Positions 16,884 to 26,355 of a stretch of DNA of 32,196 bases are shown here, one piece after another (positions within the stretch are counted from its first letter, which is position 1; every line of letters starts with the position of its first letter). The notes beneath the pieces are model-generated. The model was not told where the DNA came from, did no database searches, and was given only the letters and a program-made list of their open reading frames with translations. This DNA comes from an uncultured Alphaproteobacteria bacterium (GTDB taxonomy: Bacteria; Pseudomonadota; Alphaproteobacteria; HIMB59), in the NCBI GenBank assembly GCA_902575725.1, contig CACGSS010000006.1, forward strand, positions 1-32,196. The letters are read 5' to 3'. The position numbers and the translations under genes are program-made.

Positions 16884-17714
16884 ATGTTTATACCAATAGA
16901 GAAAATTTCAAATCTTACAGAATTTAAAAAAGATATTTTTAGTGGAAAAGTTTTTGTATTTCAAAAATCAAAAACTTCAAGTGAGTTAATTACTCAAATA
17001 AAAAATAAAGCACTAAATATTTATGATGGTGAGTTAGAAAAAATTCACCATTTAAAAAATTCAGAGGATATAAGTAAGGATATTGTATCAAAATTAAAAA
17101 ACCATGAGGATTTTAGAAAATTATTTGCAAACTTTTTAAGTGAAATTGGTTATAACAAAGGAAGGACTTTTTGGGATCGATTTGTAGTTAGAGTAGCTCC
17201 TGCAGAAAATAACTTACCGTACAGGGAAGCTTCTAGAATAAATATTCATCGTGATACCTGGGGTACAAATTTATATCAACAAATTAATTGGTGGGCGCCT
17301 GTCAGCAATGTAGAGAAAAAAAATACTATGATTTTTTATCCAGATTATTTTGATGTTCCTGTTAAAAACACTACTTCGACTTGGGACTTAAACATATATT
17401 TAGCCAATAGAAAGAAAGGGGATTTTTCTTATCCCTCTGCTCCTCAATTAAAAGAGGATTTACCTAGCAATATTAAAATAGTACCTGTAACTATAAAACC
17501 GGGAGAAATTTTATGTTTTTCTGGCGCTCACTTGCATAGCTCATCAAAAGAAAAGTCTGAAAATACTAGGATAAGCTTTGAAATTAGAACAATATGTGAA
17601 AACGACATAAATAGTTCAGTTCAAGCCCCCAATGTTGACTGTGATTTGCAGTGGCAGTTCCCTAAAATTTTTAAAAAAATTAACGACAATTCGCCCCTGA
17701 AAATAACTAGCTGA
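16884..17714 (+). CDS. Putative Fe(II)/2-oxoglutarate-type oxygenase, function unknown
   Basis: A 276-residue protein not matching a named enzyme that I recognise. The core looks like a double-stranded beta-helix oxygenase. Residues NIHRDTW (120-126) give the HxD pair His122/Asp124. A distal GAHLHSSS (214-221) offers His216 or His218, and TRISFEIR (228-235) follows with an arginine in the usual 2-oxoglutarate-binding place. KPGEILCFSGAHLH is the usual turn before the distal histidine. No signal peptide is present. The ATG follows the PFK stop immediately, and soxB starts 28 bases downstream, so it may be read with either group. Hydroxylation of a small molecule such as a methylated amine is conceivable; this is inference. 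Confidence 0.65.
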   Translation: MFIPIEKISNLTEFKKDIFSGKVFVFQKSKTSSELITQIKNKALNIYDGELEKIHHLKNSEDISKDIVSKLKNHEDFRKLFANFLSEIGYNKGRTFWDRFVVRVAPAENNLPYREASRINIHRDTWGTNLYQQINWWAPVSNVEKKNTMIFYPDYFDVPVKNTTSTWDLNIYLANRKKGDFSYPSAPQLKEDLPSNIKIVPVTIKPGEILCFSGAHLHSSSKEKSENTRISFEIRTICENDINSSVQAPNVDCDLQWQFPKIFKKINDNSPLKITS

Positions 17715-17742
17715 TTATTTTATTTTTTGCTAATTTGCTGAT

Positions 17743-18993
17743 GTGAAAAAAAAATACTCAATATTTAGCCTCGCAAAGAACGCACTATCTGGCCATAAAG
17801 ATTGGCAAAAAATGTGGAGAAGTCCTGAACCAAGAGAGTTTTATGATGTCATAATAATTGGTGGTGGGGGCCATGGACTTGGAACCGCTTATTATTTAGC
17901 AAAAGAACATGGATTAAAAAATATAGCTGTAATTGAAAAAGGATGGCTTGGTGGAGGTAACACAGGAAGAAATACCACTATTATAAGATCAAATTATTTA
18001 TGGGATGATAGTGCTCATTTGTACGAACACTCTTTGAAGTTATGGGAAAACCTATCTAGTGAACTCAATTACAATGTGATGTTCAGTCAAAGAGGGGTAA
18101 TGAATTTAGCCCATAACGAACATGATATAAAAGAAATCAAAAGAAGAGTGAGTGCGAATAATTTAAATGGCATTGACTCATTTTGGTTATCTAAAGAAGA
18201 AATTCAAAAAAAGGTTCCTATCATGAACACTGACAATCTTCGATATCCAGTACTAGGTGCGTCTTACCAACCTCGTGGTGGTGTAGCAAGACACGATGCA
18301 ATAGCATGGGGTTTTGCAATGCGTGCTGATGAGATGGGTGTTGATATAATTCAAAATTGTGAGGCACATCAAATTAGGACTAAAAATGGAACAATAGAAG
18401 GTGTCGAAACTTCCAAGGGTTTTTTAAGGGCGAATAAAATTGGAGTTGTTGCTTCAGGGCATACTGGTGTTTTAGCAGAGAGTGCAGGTATCAGATTGCC
18501 TTTACAAAGTAAGCCACTTCAGGCTCTTGTTTCTGAACCAATCAAACCCATTATTGATACCGTGGTAATGTCATCTGCAGTTCATGCTTATGTCAGTCAA
18601 TCTGATAAAGGTGAATTAGTTATTGGAGCAGGAACTGATAGTTATAATTCTTTCACTCAAAGAGGTGGTTTTAATATTATTGAAGATACTATAAGAGCTA
18701 TGGTCGAGCTTTATCCAGTATTTGGCAAAATGAAAATGCTTCGTCAATGGGGCGGTATTGTTGATATCTGCCCAGATGCTAGTCCTATTATTAGTAAATG
18801 TGACATTGATGGTTTATTTTTTAATTGTGGCTGGGGAACAGGTGGTTTTAAAGCTACTCCTGGAAGTGCTAATGTATTTGCACATACCATTGCAAAAAAT
18901 GAACCTCATCAAATTAATAGTGCTTTTAATCTTGATAGATTTGCAAGTGGAAGATTAGTCGACGAACACGGTGCTGCAGCCGTAGCACATTAA
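17743..18993 (+). CDS. soxB: Sarcosine oxidase beta subunit
   Basis: A 416-residue FAD-dependent subunit of heterotetrameric sarcosine oxidase, which demethylates sarcosine to glycine. The FAD-binding motif is [17 protein letters not shown] (37-53). [12 protein letters not shown] (179-190) contains His184, which corresponds to the histidine that carries covalent FMN in characterised enzymes. The C-terminal [10 protein letters not shown] and [16 protein letters not shown] close the FAD site. The start is GTG, embedded in ATGTGA. The out-of-frame ATG at 17741 ends at once and is not used. Gene order soxB-soxD-soxA-soxG follows, as in other alphaproteobacteria. No signal peptide; cytoplasmic. 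Confidence 0.93.
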   Translation: MKKKYSIFSLAKNALSGHKDWQKMWRSPEPREFYDVIIIGGGGHGLGTAYYLAKEHGLKNIAVIEKGWLGGGNTGRNTTIIRSNYLWDDSAHLYEHSLKLWENLSSELNYNVMFSQRGVMNLAHNEHDIKEIKRRVSANNLNGIDSFWLSKEEIQKKVPIMNTDNLRYPVLGASYQPRGGVARHDAIAWGFAMRADEMGVDIIQNCEAHQIRTKNGTIEGVETSKGFLRANKIGVVASGHTGVLAESAGIRLPLQSKPLQALVSEPIKPIIDTVVMSSAVHAYVSQSDKGELVIGAGTDSYNSFTQRGGFNIIEDTIRAMVELYPVFGKMKMLRQWGGIVDICPDASPIISKCDIDGLFFNCGWGTGGFKATPGSANVFAHTIAKNEPHQINSAFNLDRFASGRLVDEHGAAAVAH

Positions 18994-18998
18994 TAAAT

Positions 18999-19349
18999 AT
19001 GCTCATAATTAATTGCCCTTATTGCGGCCCACGAGATCAATCGGAATTTTCAAATGGAGGAGAAGCGCATGTAAAAAGACCCGATGGATCAAAAGAAATT
19101 GGTGATCGTGAGTGGGGAGAATATGTCTTTATAAGAGCAAATCCAAAAGGTTTGTTTTATGAGCGCTGGGTTCACACACATGGTTGTCGAAAATGGTTTA
19201 ATTGTGTTAGAGATACATCTACTGATGAAATTTTGGTGACTTACAAGCTCGATGAAAAAAAACCAAATTTAAATAATTTCAAAAGTGTTGTTAAAACGCC
19301 ATCTGGGGAACCAGAAGTTGGTTCAGGTAATTTTACGGTTGAGAAATGA
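18999..19349 (+). CDS. soxD: Sarcosine oxidase delta subunit
   Basis: A 116-residue zinc-binding small subunit. CPYCG (6-10) supplies Cys6 and Cys9. WVHTHGCRKWFNCVRD (57-72) supplies His61 and Cys63 as probable remaining zinc ligands, and the RKWFNCVRDT stretch is typical of SoxD. It starts five bases after soxB and overlaps soxA by four (ATGA). The subunit is structural and helps hold the complex. Confidence 0.93.
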   Translation: MLIINCPYCGPRDQSEFSNGGEAHVKRPDGSKEIGDREWGEYVFIRANPKGLFYERWVHTHGCRKWFNCVRDTSTDEILVTYKLDEKKPNLNNFKSVVKTPSGEPEVGSGNFTVEK

Positions 19350-22324
19350 AATCTATAAATTTAAAAGAAAATCAATTTATTCAGTTTCATCAAAAAATTA
19401 GCTTCAAGTTTGATGGGGTCAAATATTTTGGTTACAAAGGTGATACTATAGCCTCAGCTCTATTAAGAAATAATATTAACCTTGTCGGAAGAAGCTTTAA
19501 GTACCATAGGCCAAGGGGAATTTATACATGTGGTATAGAAGAACCAAACGCTCTAGTCCAAATAATTAGTGAATATTCCGAACCAAACACAAGAGCAACT
19601 ATAAAAAAAATTTATGAAGGTATGGAAATTGAAAGTCAAAACAGATGGCCTTCTCTTGAAAACGATTTTGGAAGTATCAATAACTTATTTTCTCCAATTT
19701 TTACTGCTGGTTTTTACTATAAAACATTCATGGGGCCGCATAAGAAATTTTGGAAAAATTTGTATGAACCACTTATTAGAAGAGCCGCTGGATTGGGTAA
19801 ACCTCCCAAAGATTTCAAAGGCATAAGCAATCATATCCATCACAACGTCGATGTTACAATTATAGGGGGAGGATTAAATGGACTTCTAGCAGCTAAATCT
19901 TTCATCAACTCAAATTATGATGTGTTATTAATTGAATTTGAAGAGCAACTTGGTGGCATTATCAATAATTCAAACAAAATTTCATTAATAGATAATAAAG
20001 AGCCTAAAGATTGGTTAAAAGAAACTATACAAGAAATAGAAGAATCCAAGAATGTAAAGATTTTAAAGAACACACTTGTTACAACTTATAATTACATAAA
20101 TCATCTTATAGCCATTGAAGATAGATTTGTTGGCTCTAAACCGATAGAAGGAAAAGTTAATAGCACTTTACATAAGATACGTACAGGTCACACAATATTA
20201 TGTAATGGACACATTGAGAGATTTTTATCTTTTCAAAATAACGATCTCCCAGGCATAATGTTAAGCTCTTCCTTTGAAAAATATATGTGCCGATATGGAC
20301 TAGCACCTTCTAAAGAACCTGTTATTTTCAGTAATAACTCGAATTCAAACAGCTTAGTTTATAGTCTTATAAAAGCTGGTTTAAAACCAAAAGCATATAT
20401 CGACTCACGATCCGGGGAAGAAATTGAGCCAAATTTGTTTGACTTGATAAGAAAAAATGATGTTCCTCTCTATACAAATTCACAAATTAAAGGAGCATTT
20501 GGAAACAAAAAAATTGAAAAAATTCTTGTTGAGGATAGTTCTGGTGCTTTAAATGAAATTAAATGTGACTGCTTATGTTTGTCAGGTGGAATAAATCCAG
20601 ATGTTCACTTGTTTACACAATCAAAAGGTTTATTAGATTGGGATGAGAAAGATTTAACTTACAAACCATCGAAACCTTTTCAACCTACCATAGCTCTTGG
20701 TTCTGCTTCAGGACAATTTAATTTTGATAATTTAAATACTGATGTAAATGAAAAATTGAAAACTTTTAAAGTCAAAAAATTAGACGTAAAACTCGAATTA
20801 AATACAAACACTAAGTATAACATTGAAAAATTGTGGGAGGTCTCTCCGCAAAAGAAATCATTATGGGCTAAATCATTTATTGACTTACAAAACGATGTAA
20901 CAACTAAAGATATACGTCAAGCAATAACAGAGGGTTTTGATAGAATTGAACATTTAAAAAGATATACAACAAATAGTATGGGAACCGATCAAGGTAAAAT
21001 TAGTAGTATTAACGCACTGGGAATAGTTTCTGATCTTCTGGATAAAAAAGTAAATGAAGTTGGCACAACTATTTATCGGCCACCCTATGCTCCTTTAAGT
21101 TTTTCTGCAATAGCCGGCAGAAATTGCTATGAGTTTTATGACCCAGAGAGAAAATCACCAATACATAGTTGGCACTTAAAAAATGGAGCAATTTTTGAGG
21201 ATGTCGGGCAATGGAAAAGGCCATGGTATTTTCAAATTAATAAAGATGAGTCTATGCATGATGCTGTTCAAAGAGAGAGTAAAAATGTAAGAGAAAACGC
21301 AGGTATTTTAGATGGTAGCACATTAGGAAAAATTGAGATCAAAGGTGAGGATGCGTTGGAATTTATGAATTTAATTTACACAAACAGTTTTACTAAGATG
21401 AAACAAGGTTCTGCAAGATATGCTCTTATGTTGGGGGAAGATGGAATGGTAAAAGATGACGGAATAATTTGTAAAATTTCTGATCAGCATTTTATTGCCA
21501 CTACAACTACTGGAGGTGCTGCTACTGTTTTAGGTTGCATGGAAGAATATGCTCAAACCGAGTGGCCAAATTTAAAAGTTTTTATGAACTCGATTACAGA
21601 GCAATATGCAACTTTCAACATTAGTGGACCAAAAACCAGAGAAATTATGAAAAAAGCCTTTCCAAATATCAATTTTAGCAATGAGGGGTTTCCATTTATG
21701 ACTTTCCAATTTCATGAATTTAATGGTATTCCAATACGAATTCTTAGAGCAAGCTTTACCGGGGAGTTAGGTTACGAAATATATATTCCGTCAAATAGTG
21801 CCCCTAAAATTTGGGATAACATTCAAAGTGTTGGAAAAGAATTTGGTCTTGCTCCCTACGGCACAGAGGCAATGCATCTTTTAAGAGCAGAAAAAGGTTA
21901 CATTATTGTTGGCCAAGACACAGATGGTTCTATAACGCCTATAGATTTGGGACTTAGCTGGATGATTGGTAAATCAAAAAAAGATTTTTTAGGTAAAAGA
22001 TCACTTACTCGGTCTGATACTATAAGAGAAGATAGAAAACAACTTGTTGGTATAATTCCCTCGAATAAAGCCGATAAACTAGAGGAAGGACAACATATCA
22101 TTCTTGATAAAGAAATTAAATCTCCTGTCCCAATGCTTGGTCATATTACATCCTGTTATTATAGTTCTACATTAGGTCATGATTTTGCATTAGCTGTTAT
22201 AAAAAATGGCCACTCAATGATTGGAAAAAAAGCTTACGCTTCTACATCAAGTATGAGTACAACTGGTGTGGATATAGTAAAACCCGTTTTTTATGATGAA
22301 GATAATAAAAGGTTAGTTTCATGA
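19346..22324 (+). CDS. soxA: Sarcosine oxidase alpha subunit
   Basis: A 992-residue subunit of heterotetrameric sarcosine oxidase. Residues about 10-95 form the ferredoxin-like entry domain, with GRSFKYHRPRGIYTCG near 50-65. Residues about 165-480 form the NAD-binding half, with TIIGGGLNGLLAAKSF near 169-184. The last 370 or so residues form a GcvT-like folate-binding domain, with NSFTKMKQGSARYALML and SFTGELGYEIYIP as landmarks. In the known reaction, the methyl carbon oxidised in the beta subunit is transferred to tetrahydrofolate here, giving 5,10-methylenetetrahydrofolate. Both overlaps, with soxD and with soxG, are ATGA. Length agrees with characterised SoxA. Confidence 0.93.
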   Translation: MKSINLKENQFIQFHQKISFKFDGVKYFGYKGDTIASALLRNNINLVGRSFKYHRPRGIYTCGIEEPNALVQIISEYSEPNTRATIKKIYEGMEIESQNRWPSLENDFGSINNLFSPIFTAGFYYKTFMGPHKKFWKNLYEPLIRRAAGLGKPPKDFKGISNHIHHNVDVTIIGGGLNGLLAAKSFINSNYDVLLIEFEEQLGGIINNSNKISLIDNKEPKDWLKETIQEIEESKNVKILKNTLVTTYNYINHLIAIEDRFVGSKPIEGKVNSTLHKIRTGHTILCNGHIERFLSFQNNDLPGIMLSSSFEKYMCRYGLAPSKEPVIFSNNSNSNSLVYSLIKAGLKPKAYIDSRSGEEIEPNLFDLIRKNDVPLYTNSQIKGAFGNKKIEKILVEDSSGALNEIKCDCLCLSGGINPDVHLFTQSKGLLDWDEKDLTYKPSKPFQPTIALGSASGQFNFDNLNTDVNEKLKTFKVKKLDVKLELNTNTKYNIEKLWEVSPQKKSLWAKSFIDLQNDVTTKDIRQAITEGFDRIEHLKRYTTNSMGTDQGKISSINALGIVSDLLDKKVNEVGTTIYRPPYAPLSFSAIAGRNCYEFYDPERKSPIHSWHLKNGAIFEDVGQWKRPWYFQINKDESMHDAVQRESKNVRENAGILDGSTLGKIEIKGEDALEFMNLIYTNSFTKMKQGSARYALMLGEDGMVKDDGIICKISDQHFIATTTTGGAATVLGCMEEYAQTEWPNLKVFMNSITEQYATFNISGPKTREIMKKAFPNINFSNEGFPFMTFQFHEFNGIPIRILRASFTGELGYEIYIPSNSAPKIWDNIQSVGKEFGLAPYGTEAMHLLRAEKGYIIVGQDTDGSITPIDLGLSWMIGKSKKDFLGKRSLTRSDTIREDRKQLVGIIPSNKADKLEEGQHIILDKEIKSPVPMLGHITSCYYSSTLGHDFALAVIKNGHSMIGKKAYASTSSMSTTGVDIVKPVFYDEDNKRLVS

Positions 22325-22842
22325 CTGAAGTAATCCGATCTGATGGTATTGAAATAAAAAAAAAAGTTATACAACAAATTCTGTTAAGAGGATCTGGTGA
22401 CTCAAAATTTAATAATCACATAAACAAATCTTTAAAGCTTTTACCACCATCAGATAATTTAAGGATAATTTCAAATGATAATTATACTTTAGCAAAAATG
22501 TCTTTTGATCAATGGAATTTAATATTTGAAAAAGAAATTGAAATTAAAAAGCTCAACAAAATATTAGATGATTTAAATAAATCACCCTTAATATTAGCTA
22601 CAAATATTTCTGACTCACAAGTATTTTTTGAAATTCAAGGTAAAAATAGTTTTGACATATTAAGTAAATTAACGCATTTTGACTTTAGAGAAAAATCCTT
22701 TAAAAAATCCACTGCCGCACAAACATTACTAGCTAGAGTAGACTGTTCTATTTTTAATCTTGATCTTAAATTATTACTTAGTTGTAATCGATCATTTGCT
22801 GACTATCTTGAGGATCGTCTTATTGACGCGGTTAACTTTTAA
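22321..22842 (+). CDS. soxG: Sarcosine oxidase gamma subunit
   Basis: A 173-residue protein, rather divergent, whose identity rests mainly on position after soxA and on the SoxG-like pattern. Landmarks are SDSQVFFEIQGKNSFDILSKL near 98-118 and a TAAQTLLARVDCSIFNL stretch near 130-146. SoxG has the same fold as the folate-binding domain but no catalytic role, and it lines the channel inside the tetramer. It is slightly shorter than some homologues. Start overlaps the soxA stop (ATGA). Confidence 0.85.
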   Translation: MTEVIRSDGIEIKKKVIQQILLRGSGDSKFNNHINKSLKLLPPSDNLRIISNDNYTLAKMSFDQWNLIFEKEIEIKKLNKILDDLNKSPLILATNISDSQVFFEIQGKNSFDILSKLTHFDFREKSFKKSTAAQTLLARVDCSIFNLDLKLLLSCNRSFADYLEDRLIDAVNF

Positions 22843-22855
22843 GTTTTTTTTCATA

Positions 22856-22885
22856 TTGACATCAAATTTTGTAACTGATTAGGTA
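22856..22885 (+). promoter_or_regulatory. Possible promoter before the dimethylglycine dehydrogenase-like gene
   Basis: A perfect TTGACA (22856-22861) is followed 17-18 bases later by TTAGGT or TAGGTA, a poor -10. The gap between soxG and the next gene (58 bases) is larger than elsewhere in this run. The -35 match is clear; promoter function is a weak guess. Confidence 0.25.
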
Positions 22886-22900
22886 TTTTTAAGGGAATAA

Positions 22901-25375
22901 ATGGCAAGAAAATCTAGAATAATAATCGTTGGTAGTGGTATTGTTGGAGCGAGCACTGCCTATCATTTAGCTCAATTGGGTTGGAAAGATATGGTTATAC
23001 TTGATCAAGGGCCATTGTTTGAAACTGGAGGCTCTACAAGTCATGCACCAGGAGGTGTTTTTCAAACTAATCCTTCACGAATGATGTGTAAATTTGCACA
23101 GTACACAGTTGACTTACTTAGATCCTTATCATTTGAAGGAAAACCTTGTTTTCATACTGTTGGAGGAATTGAAGTATCTAAGACAAAAGAGAGACATCAA
23201 GACCTTTATCGAAAACTTGGTATAGCTCACAGTTATGGATTAACTGATGCAAAAATAATTACTCCAGATGAAGTTTTAAAAATGAGCCCCTATATTGATC
23301 CAGAAAAAATTCACGGGGGATATTATGTTCCAACTGATGGTTTAGCGGCACCTGTAAGAGCAGTGCGCGCAATGGCAAAATATGTCACTGATTTAAAAGC
23401 AGGGGAATTCTTTGGTGATACAGCAGTTAATGGATTTAAAATTCAGAATAATCAAATTCGTGGAGTTCAAACATCTAAGGGAGATTATGAAGCCGATATT
23501 GTACTTGTCTCAACTGGTATCTGGGCTCCAAAAATGGGAAGACTTGCAAACATATCATTACCTCTAGTTCCCTGCGAACATCAAATGGTGTGGTTAGAAC
23601 CGTTTGAAGAATTAAAAGAATTTAAAGCTGATCACAAAGAGGCTTTGGTTGAACACGCATTGATGCGTCACCAAGATTACAGTCTCTATTTCAGACAATG
23701 GAATGATACTTATGTTATTGGAAATTATAGACATGAACCAAGAATTTTAGAGTCAGAAGAATTAAAGAAACCTGAAGATGCTGAAGAAATGCCCTCTTTG
23801 GTGGACTTTAGACCTGATGATTTTGAAGGTGCACATAAAGAGTCGAATTGGTTGTTCCCAAGATTTTCTGAAAAAAAACTTACAAAAAAAATTAATGGAA
23901 TTTTTTCATTTACAACAGATGGTAACCCTTTGATGGGTGAGACAAGTGTAAAAGGTTTGTGGACCGCTAATGCTGTATGGATAACACATGCAGGTGGTGT
24001 TGGAAAAGCTATGGCAGAATGGATAGTAAATGGAGAGCCTGAACTTGATGTTCGTCAAGGAGACATCAATCGTTTTCATCAACATCATCATGTCAGGAAA
24101 TATCTAAGGTCAAGAGGTAAGCAGAATTACAAAGAGGTATATGACATTATTCACCCACTTCAACAAATGGAGCAGCCAAGACCACTAAGAAGAAGTCCAT
24201 TTTATGCAAGATTAGAAGGACAAAAAGCACATTTTTTTGAGACTATGGGCTGGGAAAGACCTCAATGGTATGAGTCAAATTCTGAATTAATGAAAGGTAA
24301 GAACTTTCCAAATAGAACAGGCTGGGCTGCAAAATATTGGTCACCGATTCAAGCAGCTGAACATCTTGTAACAAGACAAACGGGTGCGCTATTTGATATT
24401 ACAGGATTTGTAAAAATTGAAGTAAGTGGGAAAGGTGCTCTTAAATTATTGCAGAAAGTTTGCACAAATAATATTGATGTTGCCGTAGGTAAAGTTGTTT
24501 ATAGCGTAATATCTAATATGTATGGTGGCATAAAGAGTGACCTTACAATTAGTAGACTTGAAGAGAATAAATTTTGGGTCTTGGCTGGAGCTGGCAATGG
24601 AATGATTGACATAAGTTGGCTTAGAGCAAACGCCCCTGATGACGGAAGTGTACAGATAATAGATTGGACGTCAGCTTTTGCAGGTATTGGCTTATGGGGA
24701 CCTAATTCAAGATCTGTTCTTGAAAAACTGTGTGATGATGATGATGTATCTAACGAAGGTTTTCCATTTTTCCATATTAAAAAGATTTCAATCAGTAACA
24801 TTCCTTGTGTTGCTGTAAGAATATCTTACATAGGTGAATTAGGTTGGGAAATATATACACCTACCGAGTATGGGCTATCATTATGGGATGAACTTCGAGA
24901 AACCTCAAGAGAGTTCAATATGATTTGCTCAGGTGCTGGTGCTTTTGAGTCACTCAGATTGGAAAAAGGCTATAGATCACTGGGTACAGATATTCATACT
25001 AATTACAACCCTTACGAGTCAGGCTTAGGTTTTACGGTAAAGCTTAAAAAAGATAATGAATTTATTGGTAAAAATGCACTTCAAAAATTAAAAGAAAAAC
25101 CAATTGAAAAGAGACTTACTTGTATGATCATTGATGACCCTGAAGGAATGGCGTTGGGCACAGAACCGATTTATTCAAATGGTATAGTTGTAGGGTACGT
25201 TACAAGTACAAATTATGGCTATTTTGTTGATAAACACATTGTTTATGGATATTTACCAACAGAATTGTCAGAAAAAGGAAATAAGTTAGAGGTTGAGTAC
25301 TTTGGCAAAAGGTATCCATTAACGGTTACTGAGGAACCTTTGCTTGACCCAGAAAATAATAGATTAAAGTCTTAA
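22901..25375 (+). CDS. Dimethylglycine/sarcosine dehydrogenase-like flavoprotein with folate domain
   Basis: An 824-residue two-domain enzyme. The N-terminal DAO-type FAD domain begins with IIVGSGIVGASTAYHLAQLG (8-27). GGSTSHAPGG (43-52) places His48 where mammalian dimethylglycine dehydrogenase has its FAD-linked histidine. From about residue 430 the protein is a GcvT-like folate domain ending with a C-terminal barrel. Such enzymes oxidise dimethylglycine to sarcosine (or sarcosine to glycine) and give 5,10-methylenetetrahydrofolate. As SoxBDAG already covers sarcosine, dimethylglycine is the likelier substrate, but the pair cannot be separated by sequence. An AAGGGA ribosome site sits four bases before the ATG. 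No signal peptide. Confidence 0.87.
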   Translation: MARKSRIIIVGSGIVGASTAYHLAQLGWKDMVILDQGPLFETGGSTSHAPGGVFQTNPSRMMCKFAQYTVDLLRSLSFEGKPCFHTVGGIEVSKTKERHQDLYRKLGIAHSYGLTDAKIITPDEVLKMSPYIDPEKIHGGYYVPTDGLAAPVRAVRAMAKYVTDLKAGEFFGDTAVNGFKIQNNQIRGVQTSKGDYEADIVLVSTGIWAPKMGRLANISLPLVPCEHQMVWLEPFEELKEFKADHKEALVEHALMRHQDYSLYFRQWNDTYVIGNYRHEPRILESEELKKPEDAEEMPSLVDFRPDDFEGAHKESNWLFPRFSEKKLTKKINGIFSFTTDGNPLMGETSVKGLWTANAVWITHAGGVGKAMAEWIVNGEPELDVRQGDINRFHQHHHVRKYLRSRGKQNYKEVYDIIHPLQQMEQPRPLRRSPFYARLEGQKAHFFETMGWERPQWYESNSELMKGKNFPNRTGWAAKYWSPIQAAEHLVTRQTGALFDITGFVKIEVSGKGALKLLQKVCTNNIDVAVGKVVYSVISNMYGGIKSDLTISRLEENKFWVLAGAGNGMIDISWLRANAPDDGSVQIIDWTSAFAGIGLWGPNSRSVLEKLCDDDDVSNEGFPFFHIKKISISNIPCVAVRISYIGELGWEIYTPTEYGLSLWDELRETSREFNMICSGAGAFESLRLEKGYRSLGTDIHTNYNPYESGLGFTVKLKKDNEFIGKNALQKLKEKPIEKRLTCMIIDDPEGMALGTEPIYSNGIVVGYVTSTNYGYFVDKHIVYGYLPTELSEKGNKLEVEYFGKRYPLTVTEEPLLDPENNRLKS

Positions 25376-25393
25376 CTATTATATTTTAAAAAT

Positions 25394-26275
25394 ATGATCA
25401 AAGAAAATATTGTTTCTTTAGTTGATGGCTTTACCGTAGAGCTTAACCCAAAAGTAAGACATAAACTAAAGTCGATACCTTTAGATAAAAAAAATAATGT
25501 CTACATAACATATTTACCTGATGCTACGGAAAATGATATTTTAGAAACTGTTGATTTTGTATCTAAACAAGAATTAACCCCTATTACTCATTTGCCTGCA
25601 AGGACCATGAAAGACTTAGATCATGTTTCAGACTTCCTAAAAGAACTTAGAAATAGAACAGATAGCAAAAAAATTCTTGTTATAGGTGGTGGAGGTAATC
25701 AGAATGGATCAGTATCATCTTCACTGGAAATACTAGAGTGTGGTTTATTAAAGGATAATGATTTTGAAGAAATAGGAATAGCTGGACACCCAGAAGGCTC
25801 ACCTGATATTGATCAAAATACTGTGAACGAATTTTTGAGAAAAAAATATCAATTATCAAAAGATAAGAATTTAAATTTAGAACTTGTTACTCAGTTTTTT
25901 TTTAATGCCGACCCATTTATTGAATGGTGTAAATTTTTAGATAATTCAAATATAAAATTACCTGTCAGAGTAGGCTTTCCAGGTCCGGCATCTTTTAAAA
26001 CACTTCTGAATTTTGGGATAATGAGTGGTGTTGGAAATTCATTAAGTTTTCTAAAAAAGAACTCATCTAAAGTAACTGACCTTTTAACAAAAACTTCGAA
26101 CGATGAAATGTTTATTGAATTAGCAAATTTCTCTAAAGAACAAAGTTCATTTAAAAACTTTCACTGCTTTCCTTTTGGTGGCTTCGAGAAGACCTGTCAT
26201 TGGTTAAATGCTCTTCAAAATGGTGATTTTACAATGGAAAAAGATAAAATAGTCCTCCACAACAAAATCTTTTAA
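25394..26275 (+). CDS. Divergent methylenetetrahydrofolate reductase (MetF)-like protein
   Basis: A 293-residue TIM-barrel protein related to MetF, which interconverts 5,10-methylene- and 5-methyltetrahydrofolate using FAD. The strand with Glu16 (TVELNP) corresponds to the FEFFPP start of MetF. THLPART (65-71), GIAGHPEGSPD (128-138) and VTQFFFNADPF (165-175) are the matching middle strands. The loop that normally holds the conserved LRGD aspartate reads VIGGGGNQNG (96-105), so that residue is missing. A housekeeping role is therefore doubtful. The position between a dimethylglycine dehydrogenase and a DmdA-like protein suggests that it works in demethylation, perhaps oxidising 5-methyltetrahydrofolate. 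The family call is good, the reaction direction is inference. Confidence 0.78.
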   Translation: MIKENIVSLVDGFTVELNPKVRHKLKSIPLDKKNNVYITYLPDATENDILETVDFVSKQELTPITHLPARTMKDLDHVSDFLKELRNRTDSKKILVIGGGGNQNGSVSSSLEILECGLLKDNDFEEIGIAGHPEGSPDIDQNTVNEFLRKKYQLSKDKNLNLELVTQFFFNADPFIEWCKFLDNSNIKLPVRVGFPGPASFKTLLNFGIMSGVGNSLSFLKKNSSKVTDLLTKTSNDEMFIELANFSKEQSSFKNFHCFPFGGFEKTCHWLNALQNGDFTMEKDKIVLHNKIF

Positions 26276-26345
26276 GTTCTAATTTTTCGATTGCATAGAC
26301 CTTAAAAAGAAATTAATTTTCAAAAATTGCTACTGCATTTTACAT

Positions 26346-26351
26346 AGGAGG
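26346..26351 (+). promoter_or_regulatory. Strong ribosome binding site of the DmdA-like gene
   Basis: AGGAGG ends four bases before the ATG at 26356. With the sugar-binding protein gene, this is one of two perfect sites in the window, so abundant synthesis of the product is likely. Confidence 0.65.
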
Positions 26352-26355
26352 ATAT

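Noticed and set aside
18758..18958. Leucine- and valine-rich 66-codon frame inside soxB
   Set aside because: It is the alternative frame of the conserved soxB 3' end and looks like a membrane peptide only through composition.
24499..24801. Open frame of 100 codons on the minus strand
   Set aside because: Antisense to the dimethylglycine dehydrogenase-like gene inside its folate domain; no ribosome site or recognisable motif.
26276..26355. Riboswitch before the DmdA-like gene
   Set aside because: The 80-base gap shows no glycine, SAM or THF riboswitch pattern that I recognise; only the AGGAGG site stands out.
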